Origin: QWPT01 sp041161465 | Lineage (GTDB): Bacteria; Planctomycetota; Phycisphaerae; Phycisphaerales; SM1A02 | Length of the DNA: 64,000 nt | Assembly: GCA_041161465.1 (NCBI GenBank) | Contig: JBEAUK010000164.1 | Span: forward strand, 14,550-78,549 | Reading direction: 5' to 3' | Shown here: positions 1 through 9,126 of the stretch, in pieces | Layout: each line of letters starts with the position of its first letter | Numbering within the stretch: position 1 is the first letter of the stretch | The notes under the pieces: generated by a model | What the model saw: only the letters and a program-made list of their open reading frames with translations | Told to the model about the DNA's origin: nothing | Databases searched by the model: none | Position numbers and translations under genes: made by a program

Positions 1-225
1 CTCGAAGACCGAAGTGACGCTCCCCCACCAGACGGTGCCGTTCTGCCAGTGGGTGCCCGCCGGCCGGAACACGCCGTCGGTGAGCGTGGACAACGAGACG
101 CCGCTTGAAGCGCCTGAGACGAGCGACACATCGCGGCCCAGCGCGAGATTCTGGATTCCATCGCCTGCGAGTGCATGCGACGCGGCCACGGCGGACATGA
201 CGGCGGCCCAGAGCGAATGCTTCAT
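1..225 (-). CDS. Secreted protein, N-terminal fragment (cut by window edge)
   Basis: An open frame runs from an ATG at 225 to the left edge with no stop (75 codons visible). The product begins MKHSLWAAVMSAVAASHALA, a clear signal peptide with a likely cut after ALA. The mature start (DGIQNLALGRDVSLVSGASS, then TLTDGVF and WWGSVTS further on) resembles the first strands of F5/8-type C (discoidin) carbohydrate-binding domains, which often read NLALGKPV...ADG. That assignment is an inference from a short stretch. It is probably an exported surface or extracellular protein. It lies on the same strand as the transporter to its right, 132 bases downstream of that gene's stop. Confidence 0.6.
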   Translation of the reverse strand, partial: MKHSLWAAVMSAVAASHALAGDGIQNLALGRDVSLVSGASSGVSLSTLTDGVFRPAGTHWQNGTVWWGSVTSVFE

Positions 226-357
226 TGGTCTTCCTCCCGCTTTGACGCCATGCCAAGCATGCCTACGCGGCACGACTGGCGCGACGATCGAGGCAGAGGG
301 TAAAGGCAGACCGCCGCGGATTCTTCGCGCAACGCTCCCTTATCGGGTGGATGGCCA

Positions 358-2085
358 TCACCGCGACGGGATGTACTCGAGCGGCGCGTCGGTGCCGAGC
401 GGGAAGCCGCTCCAGTACCACGCGAGCAGGAACAGCGTCCACAGCACGCCGAACACCACCGAGTACGGCAGCATGAGCGAGATCAGGCTGCCGAGGCCTG
501 CGTCCTTGTTGTACTTCTGCAGCGCGACGAGGATGATGAGCAGGTAGCTGTTGAGCGGCGTGATGATGTTCACCACGCTGTCGCCGATGCGGTACGCCGC
601 GGTCGTGAGCTCCGGGCTCATGCCGACCATCATGAACATCGGGATGAAGATCGGCGCAAGCACGCCGAACTTCGAGAGCATGCCGCTCATCGCGAAGTCG
701 CCTGCGATGACGAGCATGACGAAGAGCACGATGAGGAGCGGCACCGGCAGATCGGCCGACACGAGGAGCGAGCCGCCCGCGTAGGCGAGCATGCGGTCGA
801 GGCCCGTGTACTGGAAGTAGTTGACGAACTGCCCCATGAAGAAGGCGATCGCGAGCACGGGCACGATGGTGCGGATGCCGTGGTAGACGCCCTCGATGAA
901 GTCCTTCTGGGTGCGCAGCGCGCCGGTCACGAAGCCGAAGGCCATTCCCGGCAGCATGAAGACGAGCAGGATCATCGGGACGATGACCTGCGACCAGCGC
1001 TCGCCCGGACGCTCGCCTGGCGCCGGGGTGTTGTTCGCGAGCATCGGCTGCCCTTCGCCGAACAGCGGCGCGCCGGGGATGCGCACGGCCGCCACGAACG
1101 CCGCGAGAACCAGGATCGCGACCACGGCGGCGGCCGTGAGCCCGCGCTTCTCGTCTGGCTTCAGCGCGAGATCGGAGAGCGACGGCGCCTCGTCGTAGCC
1201 CGCGCCGGGCGCGAGGCGCTTGAGCCGCGGCTCGACGATGCGGTCGGTCACGAACCAGCCGGCGAGCATGATCAGCACGCTGCTGAGCGACTTGAAGTAC
1301 AGGTTGTGCGTCGGATCGACGGAGTGGTACGACGGATCCACGATGTGCGCGGCCTGGGTGGCGACGCCCGCGAGGAAGCCGTCGGCCGCGGTCGGGAAGA
1401 TTCCGCCGCCGAAGCCGCCGGCGACGCCCGCGAACGCAGCTGCGAGGCCAGCGATCGGAGGGCGGTTGACGGCGAGGTAGAGCGCGGCCGCGAGCGGCGG
1501 CAGGATGATGTAGCCGGCGTCGGACGCGACGGATGAGTTCGCGCCGATGAGCACGATCATCGGCGTCAAGAACTTCCGTGGCGTGATGAGCGCGAGCCCG
1601 CGCATCAGCGCGGAGAACATGCCGAACTTCTCGGCGAGGCCGATGCCGAGCATCGAGACGAACACGAGCCCGAGCGCGGGAAGGCCAGTGAAGTTGCGCA
1701 CCATCGAGGAGAGCATCCAGTAGACGCCCTCGCTGGTCAGCAGGCTGCGCGGCTCGAGGTACACCGGCTTGCCTTCCTTGTCGGTCTGACCGACAAGCGT
1801 GACCTCGGGCTTGCCGCGACCGTCGAGCTTGGGCACCATCATCGGTGCGCCCTTGTCGTCGAGCACGGGGCGACCGTCCTCGCCGACGCGTTCGGTCAAC
1901 GCGACCCTTGGCGTCACGGGCTGGATGCGCCACTCCGCGGCGGTGCCGATCGCGGAGACCACGATCACGATCGCGGCGAGGATCGCGAAGATCAGCGCCG
2001 GTTCCGGGAGCGCGTTTCCGATGCGCTCGAGCCGATCGAGCAAGGTCGTGCGGGAGGAGGCATCCTTCGGGGTCGTGTCCTGCAT
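358..2085 (-). CDS. AbgT family transporter
   Basis: The 575-residue product is a polytopic inner-membrane protein of the AbgT family, whose members import p-aminobenzoyl-glutamate or export antimetabolites such as sulfonamides using ion gradients. Family-like stretches are visible: FTGLPALGLVFVSMLGIGLAE, then GANSSVASDAGYIILPPLAA, and near the C-terminus SPELTTAAYRIGDSVVNIIT and LNSYLLII. The frame is open further upstream, but that extension is low-complexity and lacks membrane segments. The chosen ATG is preceded by GGAG 8 bases upstream and is followed by a short soluble head and the first membrane span at about residue 25. It is somewhat longer than E. coli AbgT (about 508 residues), mainly through a large loop after the first span. 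The substrate cannot be told from sequence. Confidence 0.88.
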   Translation of the reverse strand: MQDTTPKDASSRTTLLDRLERIGNALPEPALIFAILAAIVIVVSAIGTAAEWRIQPVTPRVALTERVGEDGRPVLDDKGAPMMVPKLDGRGKPEVTLVGQTDKEGKPVYLEPRSLLTSEGVYWMLSSMVRNFTGLPALGLVFVSMLGIGLAEKFGMFSALMRGLALITPRKFLTPMIVLIGANSSVASDAGYIILPPLAAALYLAVNRPPIAGLAAAFAGVAGGFGGGIFPTAADGFLAGVATQAAHIVDPSYHSVDPTHNLYFKSLSSVLIMLAGWFVTDRIVEPRLKRLAPGAGYDEAPSLSDLALKPDEKRGLTAAAVVAILVLAAFVAAVRIPGAPLFGEGQPMLANNTPAPGERPGERWSQVIVPMILLVFMLPGMAFGFVTGALRTQKDFIEGVYHGIRTIVPVLAIAFFMGQFVNYFQYTGLDRMLAYAGGSLLVSADLPVPLLIVLFVMLVIAGDFAMSGMLSKFGVLAPIFIPMFMMVGMSPELTTAAYRIGDSVVNIITPLNSYLLIILVALQKYNKDAGLGSLISLMLPYSVVFGVLWTLFLLAWYWSGFPLGTDAPLEYIPSR

Positions 2086-2287
2086 GCAATCGGCTCCGTT
2101 GAGGTGCGGGGAAGGTAGCCGCTCGCGCTCCTCGCGCGTCTGGACCGCCGGCTCCGCGCCCGCACAATCGTTGCGGTTGGAACGGTCGAACCAACCCCAC
2201 CAGCCCCACCCCGGTCCTCCGCAAAGTCCGCAACCCATGGTCGCCAGTGGCGCAGACGCTGCCGATCTCAAGCGTGGACGGTGCCGC

Positions 2288-3733
2288 ATGATGAACAATA
2301 CCGAAGGTCTGACAGCATTCCCCTACGCGCCCATGGCGGCGTCGCGTGAACGCCGTGCGCCGCTGGCGCCCAACGGCGCGGTGCGGATGTCCGAGGTCAT
2401 CTCGGCACTCTCCTACGCGCTCGACATCGTCGAGGGGCAGCCCGCCGGCCACGCAGTGCGCAGCTGCATCCTCGGCATGCATCTCGGGCACGCGGTCGGC
2501 CTCGATGAGGAACGGATGTCCGCGCTGTTCTACGCCCTGCTCCTCAAGGACCTCGGTTGCTCAAGCAACGCGTCGAAGGTGTGCTACCTCTTCGGCAACG
2601 ACGACCGCGAGGTGAAGTCCGACCTCAAGGGCGCTGCGTGGGATTCGCTCGCGTCGCGGGTGAAGAACATCGCGCGCAACTCGGCGCCGGGCGGCAATCT
2701 CGTCGAGCGCGTGAAGCACTTTGGCATGGTGGCGATCGGCGGATCGCGGATGGCGCGCGAGCTCGTGCAGATCCGCTGCGACCGCGGCGCGAGCATCGCT
2801 CGCACGCTTCGACTCTCGGAAGACACTGCGCTGGCCATCCGAAACCTCGATGAGCACTGGGACGGCACGGGTCACCCCGACTGCATCGCGGGCGACGCGA
2901 TCCCGATCCTCGCGCGGATCCTGAACCTCGCGCAGACCGTCGAGGTCTTCTACTCACGGGACGGATTCGACGCGGCCATCGACATGGCGATCTCGCGGAG
3001 CGGCACTTGGTTCGATCCGGAGCTCGTCGAGGCGTTGTGCTCGATGCGTGACTCCGAATCGCTGCGTGAATCGCTCGCGAGCGAGTCTCCGCGCAGCCTC
3101 CTGCACGCGCTTGAGCCCGAGGACCGGCGCATGGTCGCCGACGATGCCACGCTCGACCGCATCGCGAGTGCGTTCGGCATGGTGATCGACGCGAAGAGCC
3201 CCTGGACCTCCGCGCACTCGCAGGGTGTTTCCGAGGTTGCCGTCGGGATCGCGACCGAACTCGGCCTCGCGCAGGCCGATATCGTCAAGATTCGCCGCGC
3301 CGGTCTGCTGCACGACCTCGGAAAGCTCGGCGTCTCGAACACGATCCTCGACAAGCCGGGCAAGCTCGACGACGCGGAGCTCGCGATCCTCCGCCGACAC
3401 CCGGAGTTCACCTTCTCGATGCTCAAGCATGTGGCGGCCTTCGATACGATCGCCGAACTTGCGGCGTCGCATCACGAGCGGCTCGACGGGAAGGGCTACC
3501 ACCGCGGCCTCGAGGGCAAGGATCTCTCGTCCTCCGCTCGCGCGCTCGTCGTCGCTGACATGTACGAGGCGCTTGCCGCGCACCGGCCGTATCGAAAGGA
3601 CCTCGATGAGGGCGAGGTCATGTCGATCCTGGCCAAGAATGTGCTGAACCGAGGGATATGCCCCGAGGCGTTCGAGGCTCTCAAGTCGTTCCTCGCGAAG
3701 TCGAACTTCGTGCCTTACCAGATCGCAGCGTGA
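2288..3733 (+). CDS. HD-GYP domain protein with a degenerate N-terminal HD half
   Basis: The product has 481 residues. The C-terminal half is a canonical HD-GYP domain: HDLGKLG near residue 342 supplies the metal-binding HD pair, and HHERLDGKGYHRGL near 395-408 is the GYP signature. Proteins of this type hydrolyse cyclic di-GMP or related dinucleotides. The N-terminal half has the same layout but is degenerate: LLKDLG near residue 85 has Lys in place of the His of the HD pair, while EHWDGTGHPD near 188 keeps a GYP-like loop. It may therefore be a sensory or dimerising domain rather than an enzyme. No signal peptide or receiver domain is seen. The ATG at 2288 is immediately followed by a second ATG; a later ATG at 2387 is also possible. 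It is divergent from the AbgT-type gene. Confidence 0.85.
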   Translation: MMNNTEGLTAFPYAPMAASRERRAPLAPNGAVRMSEVISALSYALDIVEGQPAGHAVRSCILGMHLGHAVGLDEERMSALFYALLLKDLGCSSNASKVCYLFGNDDREVKSDLKGAAWDSLASRVKNIARNSAPGGNLVERVKHFGMVAIGGSRMARELVQIRCDRGASIARTLRLSEDTALAIRNLDEHWDGTGHPDCIAGDAIPILARILNLAQTVEVFYSRDGFDAAIDMAISRSGTWFDPELVEALCSMRDSESLRESLASESPRSLLHALEPEDRRMVADDATLDRIASAFGMVIDAKSPWTSAHSQGVSEVAVGIATELGLAQADIVKIRRAGLLHDLGKLGVSNTILDKPGKLDDAELAILRRHPEFTFSMLKHVAAFDTIAELAASHHERLDGKGYHRGLEGKDLSSSARALVVADMYEALAAHRPYRKDLDEGEVMSILAKNVLNRGICPEAFEALKSFLAKSNFVPYQIAA

Positions 3734-3886
3734 TCCGCCTCCGCTTGTACCGCATCTGACTCCCCCGATCAGGTGGCGCGAGCATCGGAACTCCGGATTG
3801 AGTCCAACGCCGAGCGGTGGATGCGGCGAGAAGATGGGATCATCCACGCAGCCCGATCGGGTGTGCGCCGACGGGATCCTGACTCC

Positions 3887-4774
3887 ATGAAGCCTTTCGT
3901 CCTCAACCTGGCCTGTCCGAAGCTTCGCGCCGTGATGTCGGACATCTCGCTCACGCAGCGGTGGGAGGTCCTCCGCCGATCGTCGAGCCCGCTGACGACG
4001 CATGAGCTCGCCGTCGGTTGCGGCGTCTCGGACAGCGTGGCCCAACGCTCGATCGACCTGCTCGTCGAGGCAGGGCTTGCGGTCAGGCTCAAGGCCGTTG
4101 CGCGCCGCCGCGAGATCACCTATCGAGCCGTCGCGGAGCGCGTCATCGTCCAGTGGGACACCAGCTCGGCCGGGGACGTCGCGTTCCTAATGCAGCACCG
4201 CCAGGCGCTTCGCGTCTACAGCCGGAGCATCATCGATCAGAACGACACCGTGGAGACAGGCGGCATGCCTGGCTTTCCGAAGTTCCGCGGCCATCAGTCG
4301 TACAGCCTCACGCGGGCCGAAGCCGAGGCGATCGCCCAGGCGCTGCGCCGCGCGTGGGAGTTCATCACCCAGATCGAGATGCAGGCGCGGGAGCGTTCGG
4401 CCCTCGCCAAAGCCGAGCACGGTCAACGCGGGAACGCCGCTGTCTCCACCGAGGACCCGCAGGAGCATCCGTACCACATCGCGCTCGAGTTCAGACCGCT
4501 CAAGACGCCGGAACTACCGATCGCCGACATCGGGACCTGGGAGAAGAGGGCGCTTGCCCGGGAGCTCGCGTATCTCACGATGGCACCTGCCGCCGTGCTG
4601 ACGCAGCGAGAGCAGCAGATCGCCAAGCGGCTCGCCAACGGCGACTCGCGCCCGAATGTCGCTGAGGCGCTTGGTGTCTCCGTGAACACGGTGAACTCGG
4701 CGACGAAGCGCATCTATGCGAAGCTGGGCATCCACACTCGCGCGGAGCTGACGGCACGGCTGAAGGGCGTCTAG
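3887..4774 (+). CDS. Double-HTH LuxR-type regulator (paralogue 1 of 3)
   Basis: A 295-residue cytoplasmic regulator with two DNA-binding regions. Residues 17-75 look like a winged helix (TQRWEVLRR, THELAVGCGVSDSVAQRSID, a basic wing). Residues 235-292 are a LuxR/GerE helix-turn-helix (LTQREQQIAKRLANG, then VSVNTVNSATKRIYAKLG). Between them is a domain of about 150 residues that I do not recognise, holding PYHIALEFRPLKTPELPIAD. The same order and motifs occur in the products at 40823-41653 and 41941-42777. There is no receiver domain and no acyl-homoserine lactone domain. A hairpin with a T-run follows the gene. The start chosen is the first ATG that aligns with the paralogues; an upstream ATG frame of 38 codons has no support. 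Confidence 0.8.
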   Translation: MKPFVLNLACPKLRAVMSDISLTQRWEVLRRSSSPLTTHELAVGCGVSDSVAQRSIDLLVEAGLAVRLKAVARRREITYRAVAERVIVQWDTSSAGDVAFLMQHRQALRVYSRSIIDQNDTVETGGMPGFPKFRGHQSYSLTRAEAEAIAQALRRAWEFITQIEMQARERSALAKAEHGQRGNAAVSTEDPQEHPYHIALEFRPLKTPELPIADIGTWEKRALARELAYLTMAPAAVLTQREQQIAKRLANGDSRPNVAEALGVSVNTVNSATKRIYAKLGIHTRAELTARLKGV

Positions 4775-4794
4775 CTGCGCCCAGGCGATTCTCA

Positions 4795-4828
4795 GGTCGA
4801 TCCGAGCGGATCAACCTCAGATTTTTCT
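4795..4828 (+). terminator. Rho-independent terminator
   Basis: GGTCGATCCG, loop AG, CGGATCAACC (10-bp stem with one mismatch), followed shortly by a run of T at 4822-4826. It lies 20 bases after the regulator stop codon. Confidence 0.75.
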
Positions 4829-4934
4829 TCCCATGCTGAGAGAGGGGTGATACGGGCGCGGAAACCGTGTGGAAGCACGCTGGCCACTGTCGCCAACGAT
4901 CCACATCGCACGAACTCGCACTCGGAGAAACGCC

Positions 4935-5621
4935 ATGTCCCCCTCCTCCCGTCTCGCCCGCCGAAACCTCGCCGCCCTCGTCACCACAGCGCTCTCGCTT
5001 GGGCTCGCCGGATCCGCGCACGCGGTCCTCACGAACCCGAGCTTCGAGACCCCGACCACGACCGCGGCCGGCAATGTGCTTACGAACTTCCCGGGATTCG
5101 CTGGAATCTGGGGCCCCGAGGTCGGCTCGATCACGACCGCGACGATGGGCGTGACGCCGTTCGCGGGTTCACGGATGCTGCAGATGACCGATGACGGCCT
5201 CACCTACACGCAGACCTTCCAGGCGATCGATGTCACGGGCTACAGCGGCATGATCAACGCAGGCCAGGCGCAGCTCACCGCGAGCGCGTGGCTGAACACC
5301 AATGGCGGCTACACCGGTGCCTTCGGCCTCGTCAATGTCATGTACTTTTCCGGGAGCACCTGGGGCAGCATGACGGGAAACTCGGGCAGTGGATCGCTGT
5401 CCCTCGATGCCAATCCCCTGACCTGGGAGAGCGTCTCCGTGACATCGATGATTCCCGTCGGCACGCAGTGGCTCGTCTACCAGGTCGCCTTCCAGAACGC
5501 CTCGATCGGCACGAACACCGGGTTTGTCGACCTCGCCGGGCTCGACATCGTGCAGGTGCCCGCGCCAGGTGCGCTCGCGCTGCTCGGATTCGTCGGCCTT
5601 GGCGCGCGCCGCCGCCGCTGA
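4935..5621 (+). CDS. PEP-CTERM-like secreted protein
   Basis: A 228-residue exported protein of unknown function. A basic head (SSRLARRNL) and hydrophobic stretch ending AGSAHA form a signal peptide with a cut near residue 29. The mature part is rich in Gly, Thr, Ser and Asn and looks like a beta-sandwich (it begins LTNPSFETP, a common opening of carbohydrate-binding-like domains in this group). The tail is PAPGALALLGFVGLGARRRR, a sorting signal of the PEP-CTERM type: APG motif, short hydrophobic helix, basic end. In that system an exosortase or archaeosortase-like enzyme anchors or releases the protein. The upstream GGAGAAACGCC gives a good ribosome site for this ATG. Confidence 0.8.
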   Translation: MSPSSRLARRNLAALVTTALSLGLAGSAHAVLTNPSFETPTTTAAGNVLTNFPGFAGIWGPEVGSITTATMGVTPFAGSRMLQMTDDGLTYTQTFQAIDVTGYSGMINAGQAQLTASAWLNTNGGYTGAFGLVNVMYFSGSTWGSMTGNSGSGSLSLDANPLTWESVSVTSMIPVGTQWLVYQVAFQNASIGTNTGFVDLAGLDIVQVPAPGALALLGFVGLGARRRR

Positions 5622-5646
5622 TCCAACGGCTCTCCCTTTCCGCTCA

Positions 5647-5665
5647 CTCTCTCTCTCTCTCTCTC
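5647..5665. repeat. (CT)n dinucleotide run
   Basis: Nine CT units plus a final C in the 125-base gap between the PEP-CTERM-like gene and the antiporter, about 80 bases before the antiporter start. Such runs can change length by slippage; whether this one affects expression is unknown. Confidence 0.8.
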
Positions 5666-5746
5666 GAACTCGACGCACGCCTCCGCAACTTGCGGGGGCG
5701 TCGTCGTCTCCGCCCACCGAGGCTGCCGAGGTCGGTAGACTCAGGC

Positions 5747-7540
5747 ATGGCCGATGGGGCGTTCATCCTGATCCTTGCAGCGGGCGTCGAGAACCTCCCG
5801 CTGCTCACGACGCTGGCCTTCGGCTTTGCCGCCGCGTGGCTCTTCGGCCTCATCACGCACCGTCTCGGGCTCTCGCCGATCGTCGGTTATCTCATCGCAG
5901 GCGTCGCCATCGGTCCGTACACGCCGGGATTCGCAGGCGATGTCGGTCTCGCGCAGCAACTCGCCGAGATCGGCGTGATCCTGCTGATGTTCGGCGTCGG
6001 CCTCCACTTCCAGCTGAAGGACCTGTGGGCGGTGCGCGGCGTGGCGATCCCGGGCGCGATCGGCCAGAGCCTCGTGGCGACGCTCGTCACGATGGGCGTG
6101 CTGCACCTGATGGGCTGGCCGCTGCGCTCGGGCCTCATCCTCGGCATGGCGATGGCGGTCGCAAGCACGGTCGTGCTCCTGCGCGTCCTGCTCGACCGCA
6201 ACATGCTCGGCACCGTGCACGGTCATGTCGCGGTCGGGTGGCTCATCGTCGAGGACATCATGACGGTGCTCCTGCTCGTCATGGTTCCTCTCTTCGCGAT
6301 CGACGAGTCGGCGAGCCCAACCGCGGCGGCCGCAGACTCTGCGCTCGCCACCGCGGCCTGGGCGGTGCTCAAGCTTGTCGCGCTCGTCGCGATCGTGCTG
6401 CTCGCAGGCTCGCGCATCGTGCCGTGGATCCTGGCGCAGGTCGCGAAACTCCGCTCGCCCGAGCTCTTCACGCTCACCGTCCTCGTGCTTTCGATCACGA
6501 TCGCGGTTGGGAGCGCGACCGTCTTCGGCGCATCCGTCGCGCTCGGCGCATTCCTGGCGGGAATCGTGGTCGCGCAGTCGCCCGTGAGTCATCACGCGGC
6601 GGCCGACGCGCTGCCCATGCGCGATGCGTTCGCGGTGCTCTTCTTCGTCTCGGTCGGCATGCTGTTCAACCCATCGTTCGTGGTGGACCAGCCGATGCTC
6701 GTGCTCATCGGCGTCGCGGTCGTGCTGATCGCCAAACCGGTCGCGGCGCTCGCGATCGTGGCGATCTGCGGGTATCCCGTGCGCACCGCGCTCACCGTCT
6801 CGATCGGTCTCGCGCAGATCGGCGAGTTCTCGTTCATCCTCGCGTCGGTGGCGAAGCAGCACGGGCTCCTTCCCGAGGACGGCATGAACCTCCTCGTCGC
6901 GACCGCGATGATCTCGATCACGGTCAACCCCCTGCTTTTCCGCTCGATCGACCGAATCGAGCGCGCCATTCACGGCGTTCCGTGGCTCTGGCGGCTGCTC
7001 GACGCCCGGCATGCGCGTCGCAGCAAGGGCCTCGACACAGAGGCCGCGACGCGACTGACGGCGCGCACCAAGCCGCTCGCGGTGATCGTGGGCTACGGAC
7101 CGGTCGGCAGGCTCGTCGATGCGCTGCTGCGCGATGCCGGACTCGAGACCGCCGTCGTCGACATGAACATCGAGACGGTGCGCCAGCTGCAGGCGAAGGG
7201 GCGCATCGCGATCTACGGCGACGCGTCGCGGCGCGAGGTGCTCGAGCAGGCGGGGATCCGCGACGCCGTGCACCTGATCCTGAGCCTCCCCAATAGCGAG
7301 GAGCGCGGGTCGCTGGTGATGCTCGCGCGAGAACTCAACCCCGCGATCGAGATCACCGCGCGCGCGCGCTATCTCGCCGAGCGCGAGGTGCTCCTGCGCG
7401 CGGGCGCGAACACCGTCGTCAGCGAGGAAGGCGAGGCGGGCGTGGCGCTTGCGCGCCATGTGCTGGAGCGGCGCGGGCTCGAGACGCAGCAGGTCGACAA
7501 GCTGCTCGCGGCCGTGCGGCGCATCTGGAGCATGGGCTGA
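5747..7540 (+). CDS. CPA2 family monovalent cation:proton antiporter with TrkA-N domain
   Basis: A 597-residue inner-membrane protein. About residues 15-410 form the Na+/H+ exchanger domain with 12-13 membrane spans, including GLSPIVGYLIAGVAIGP, ASTVVLLRVL and LAQIGEFSFIL, patterns typical of the KefB/KefC/YbaL branch. After a linker, residues 445-560 form a TrkA-N (RCK) nucleotide-binding fold: AVIVGYGPVGRLVDALL is the Rossmann glycine motif and VVDMN ends the second strand. Such proteins exchange K+ or Na+ for H+ under control of NAD(H) or glutathione adducts. The domain order matches YbaL-like proteins. The ATG chosen is the first in frame before the hydrophobic head; the longer upstream frame crosses the CT run and is not coding. 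Confidence 0.9.
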   Translation: MADGAFILILAAGVENLPLLTTLAFGFAAAWLFGLITHRLGLSPIVGYLIAGVAIGPYTPGFAGDVGLAQQLAEIGVILLMFGVGLHFQLKDLWAVRGVAIPGAIGQSLVATLVTMGVLHLMGWPLRSGLILGMAMAVASTVVLLRVLLDRNMLGTVHGHVAVGWLIVEDIMTVLLLVMVPLFAIDESASPTAAAADSALATAAWAVLKLVALVAIVLLAGSRIVPWILAQVAKLRSPELFTLTVLVLSITIAVGSATVFGASVALGAFLAGIVVAQSPVSHHAAADALPMRDAFAVLFFVSVGMLFNPSFVVDQPMLVLIGVAVVLIAKPVAALAIVAICGYPVRTALTVSIGLAQIGEFSFILASVAKQHGLLPEDGMNLLVATAMISITVNPLLFRSIDRIERAIHGVPWLWRLLDARHARRSKGLDTEAATRLTARTKPLAVIVGYGPVGRLVDALLRDAGLETAVVDMNIETVRQLQAKGRIAIYGDASRREVLEQAGIRDAVHLILSLPNSEERGSLVMLARELNPAIEITARARYLAEREVLLRAGANTVVSEEGEAGVALARHVLERRGLETQQVDKLLAAVRRIWSMG

Positions 7541-7558
7541 CGAAATCCGTCCGTTCGG

Positions 7559-9067
7559 TCACGGATACGCCGGCCACTCGACTTGCTTGAGGTACTTCTC
7601 GTAGCGCTGCCAGCGCGAGACGCTCGAGGTGTACAGCGGCCGGTTCACCTGGTCGTAGCTCAGCGTTCGCACCGTTCGCTTCGACTCATGGAAGCGCGTG
7701 CAGCCTTCGTCCCAGCCGAGGCCGAGGAAGTCGATCACACGCGGGAACTGGACCGATGGATCGGTCACGACCTCCTCGTAGCGGACATCGAGGATCGGCA
7801 GATCCGACTCGCGCTTCCAGTGCTCCATCAGGCGGCGGCTCTCGCCCCACGCCGCTGCGATCCAGTCGATACGCGTGGTCCACGGGTAGTAGGCGTTGTT
7901 GAATCCGCCCATGAAGCAGCTCACCGCGACATCGCGGGGCTCGCGCAGCGCGTGGATGATGCGCGTCTTCGGGAACAGCCGCGCAAGCAGCCCGACGATG
8001 CGGTTGTTGCCGAGGCTCTTGTTCACGATGCGCTTCGCGCGCGGCGCGTCCTTCGAGCACGCCGTCAGATACGCCTGCGCGGCGTTGCGGAACGCGCGGT
8101 CGCGCATCGGCCCGAAGCTGTCGGGTGCGGGGAGCGATGCATCCCAGGCGCCCTCGAGCTGGCGCGCGAAGTGGAGGATCGCCTCCATCTCGCCGACGCC
8201 CGCGGCCTCGGCGTGCGCATCGACGATCTGGTCGAGCAGACTGGTGCCGCTACGGGGCATTCCAGCGATGAAGACGGGGACCTCAGATGGCGACGCGCTC
8301 GTCGGAAAGACGCGCATCGACGCGCGCGTCCAGTTCGACATGAGCTCGTCGACTGCCTCGCGGTACTGCAAAGGGTCGAACGGCCGTGCGTCGATCGCGT
8401 TCGCCCTGGTCGCCGACTCGAACGCGTCGTCGTAGCGCTTGAGGCGGTCGCAGGCCTTCGCGCGCAGGAAGTATCCGAGCATGCGCGCGTCATCCGGCGC
8501 CGCGGGTGCAGCGACGATCCGGTCGAGGAGGTCGATCGCGTCGGCCTCGCGCGCCTGGTGGACTCGCACCGCGGCGCGCAGGTAGTCCATCTGAACGAGC
8601 ATGACCGGATCGAGCTCGACGCGGCGGCGGTCGATCTCGTCGAGCACGAGGTCGGCCTCGGCCGTCTCGACGGCGGACTCGTGCGCCTCGGCGAGCACGA
8701 TGAGCGTCTCGAGGTGCCCGGGATGCATGCCAAGAAGCGCACGACAGCGTGCGACCGCCGACGCGGTGCGACCGGCGCGCACCTCGCCGCGCGCGGCGAT
8801 GAGCATGGTGTCCGGGTGGCTTTCGATCTTCTCCGCCGCGAGCGCCCACGCGAGCGCCTGGATCGGCCGCCCCGCGTGCTGCTCGAGCAGCGCGCGCATG
8901 CGGACGAACCCGATCTCGGGCTTCGTGCCGCGCACATGGCGTTCGGTGAGCGCGATCGCCTCGTCGAACTTGCGCGCCGCCGCCAACGCGTGCAGCCTCG
9001 CGAGGTCGTTCTGCCGCGCGAGGCTGCCCGGGGTTGGCGTGGAGTCGTTCGGTCGTCGGGGATTCAC
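7559..9067 (-). CDS. TPR-repeat sulfotransferase
   Basis: The 502-residue product has alpha-helical, Ala-rich TPR-like repeats over about residues 20-240, then a sulfotransferase domain. GMPRSGTSLLDQIVDAH near residue 269 is the 5'-phosphosulfate loop that binds PAPS, and VNKSLGNNRIVGLLARLFPKTRIIHALREPRDVAVS is the region that binds the 3'-phosphate. The family (Sulfotransfer_3, TPR-linked) moves sulfate from PAPS to a sugar, peptide or small molecule; the acceptor is unknown. No signal peptide is visible, so it should act in the cytoplasm. Translation appears to start at GTG. Its 3' end is convergent with the antiporter, 18 bases away. Confidence 0.87.
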   Translation of the reverse strand: MNPRRPNDSTPTPGSLARQNDLARLHALAAARKFDEAIALTERHVRGTKPEIGFVRMRALLEQHAGRPIQALAWALAAEKIESHPDTMLIAARGEVRAGRTASAVARCRALLGMHPGHLETLIVLAEAHESAVETAEADLVLDEIDRRRVELDPVMLVQMDYLRAAVRVHQAREADAIDLLDRIVAAPAAPDDARMLGYFLRAKACDRLKRYDDAFESATRANAIDARPFDPLQYREAVDELMSNWTRASMRVFPTSASPSEVPVFIAGMPRSGTSLLDQIVDAHAEAAGVGEMEAILHFARQLEGAWDASLPAPDSFGPMRDRAFRNAAQAYLTACSKDAPRAKRIVNKSLGNNRIVGLLARLFPKTRIIHALREPRDVAVSCFMGGFNNAYYPWTTRIDWIAAAWGESRRLMEHWKRESDLPILDVRYEEVVTDPSVQFPRVIDFLGLGWDEGCTRFHESKRTVRTLSYDQVNRPLYTSSVSRWQRYEKYLKQVEWPAYP

Positions 9068-9126
9068 GGTTGGAAACGATCGGAGCGTCGGGACGATGCT
9101 ACCACCCGCCGCCGGCTCCCATCGGT

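Noticed and set aside
1799..2287. Upstream extension of the HD-GYP frame over the AbgT-type gene
   Set aside because: It is antisense to the transporter gene and has no domain content; the ATG at 2288 gives a normal protein.
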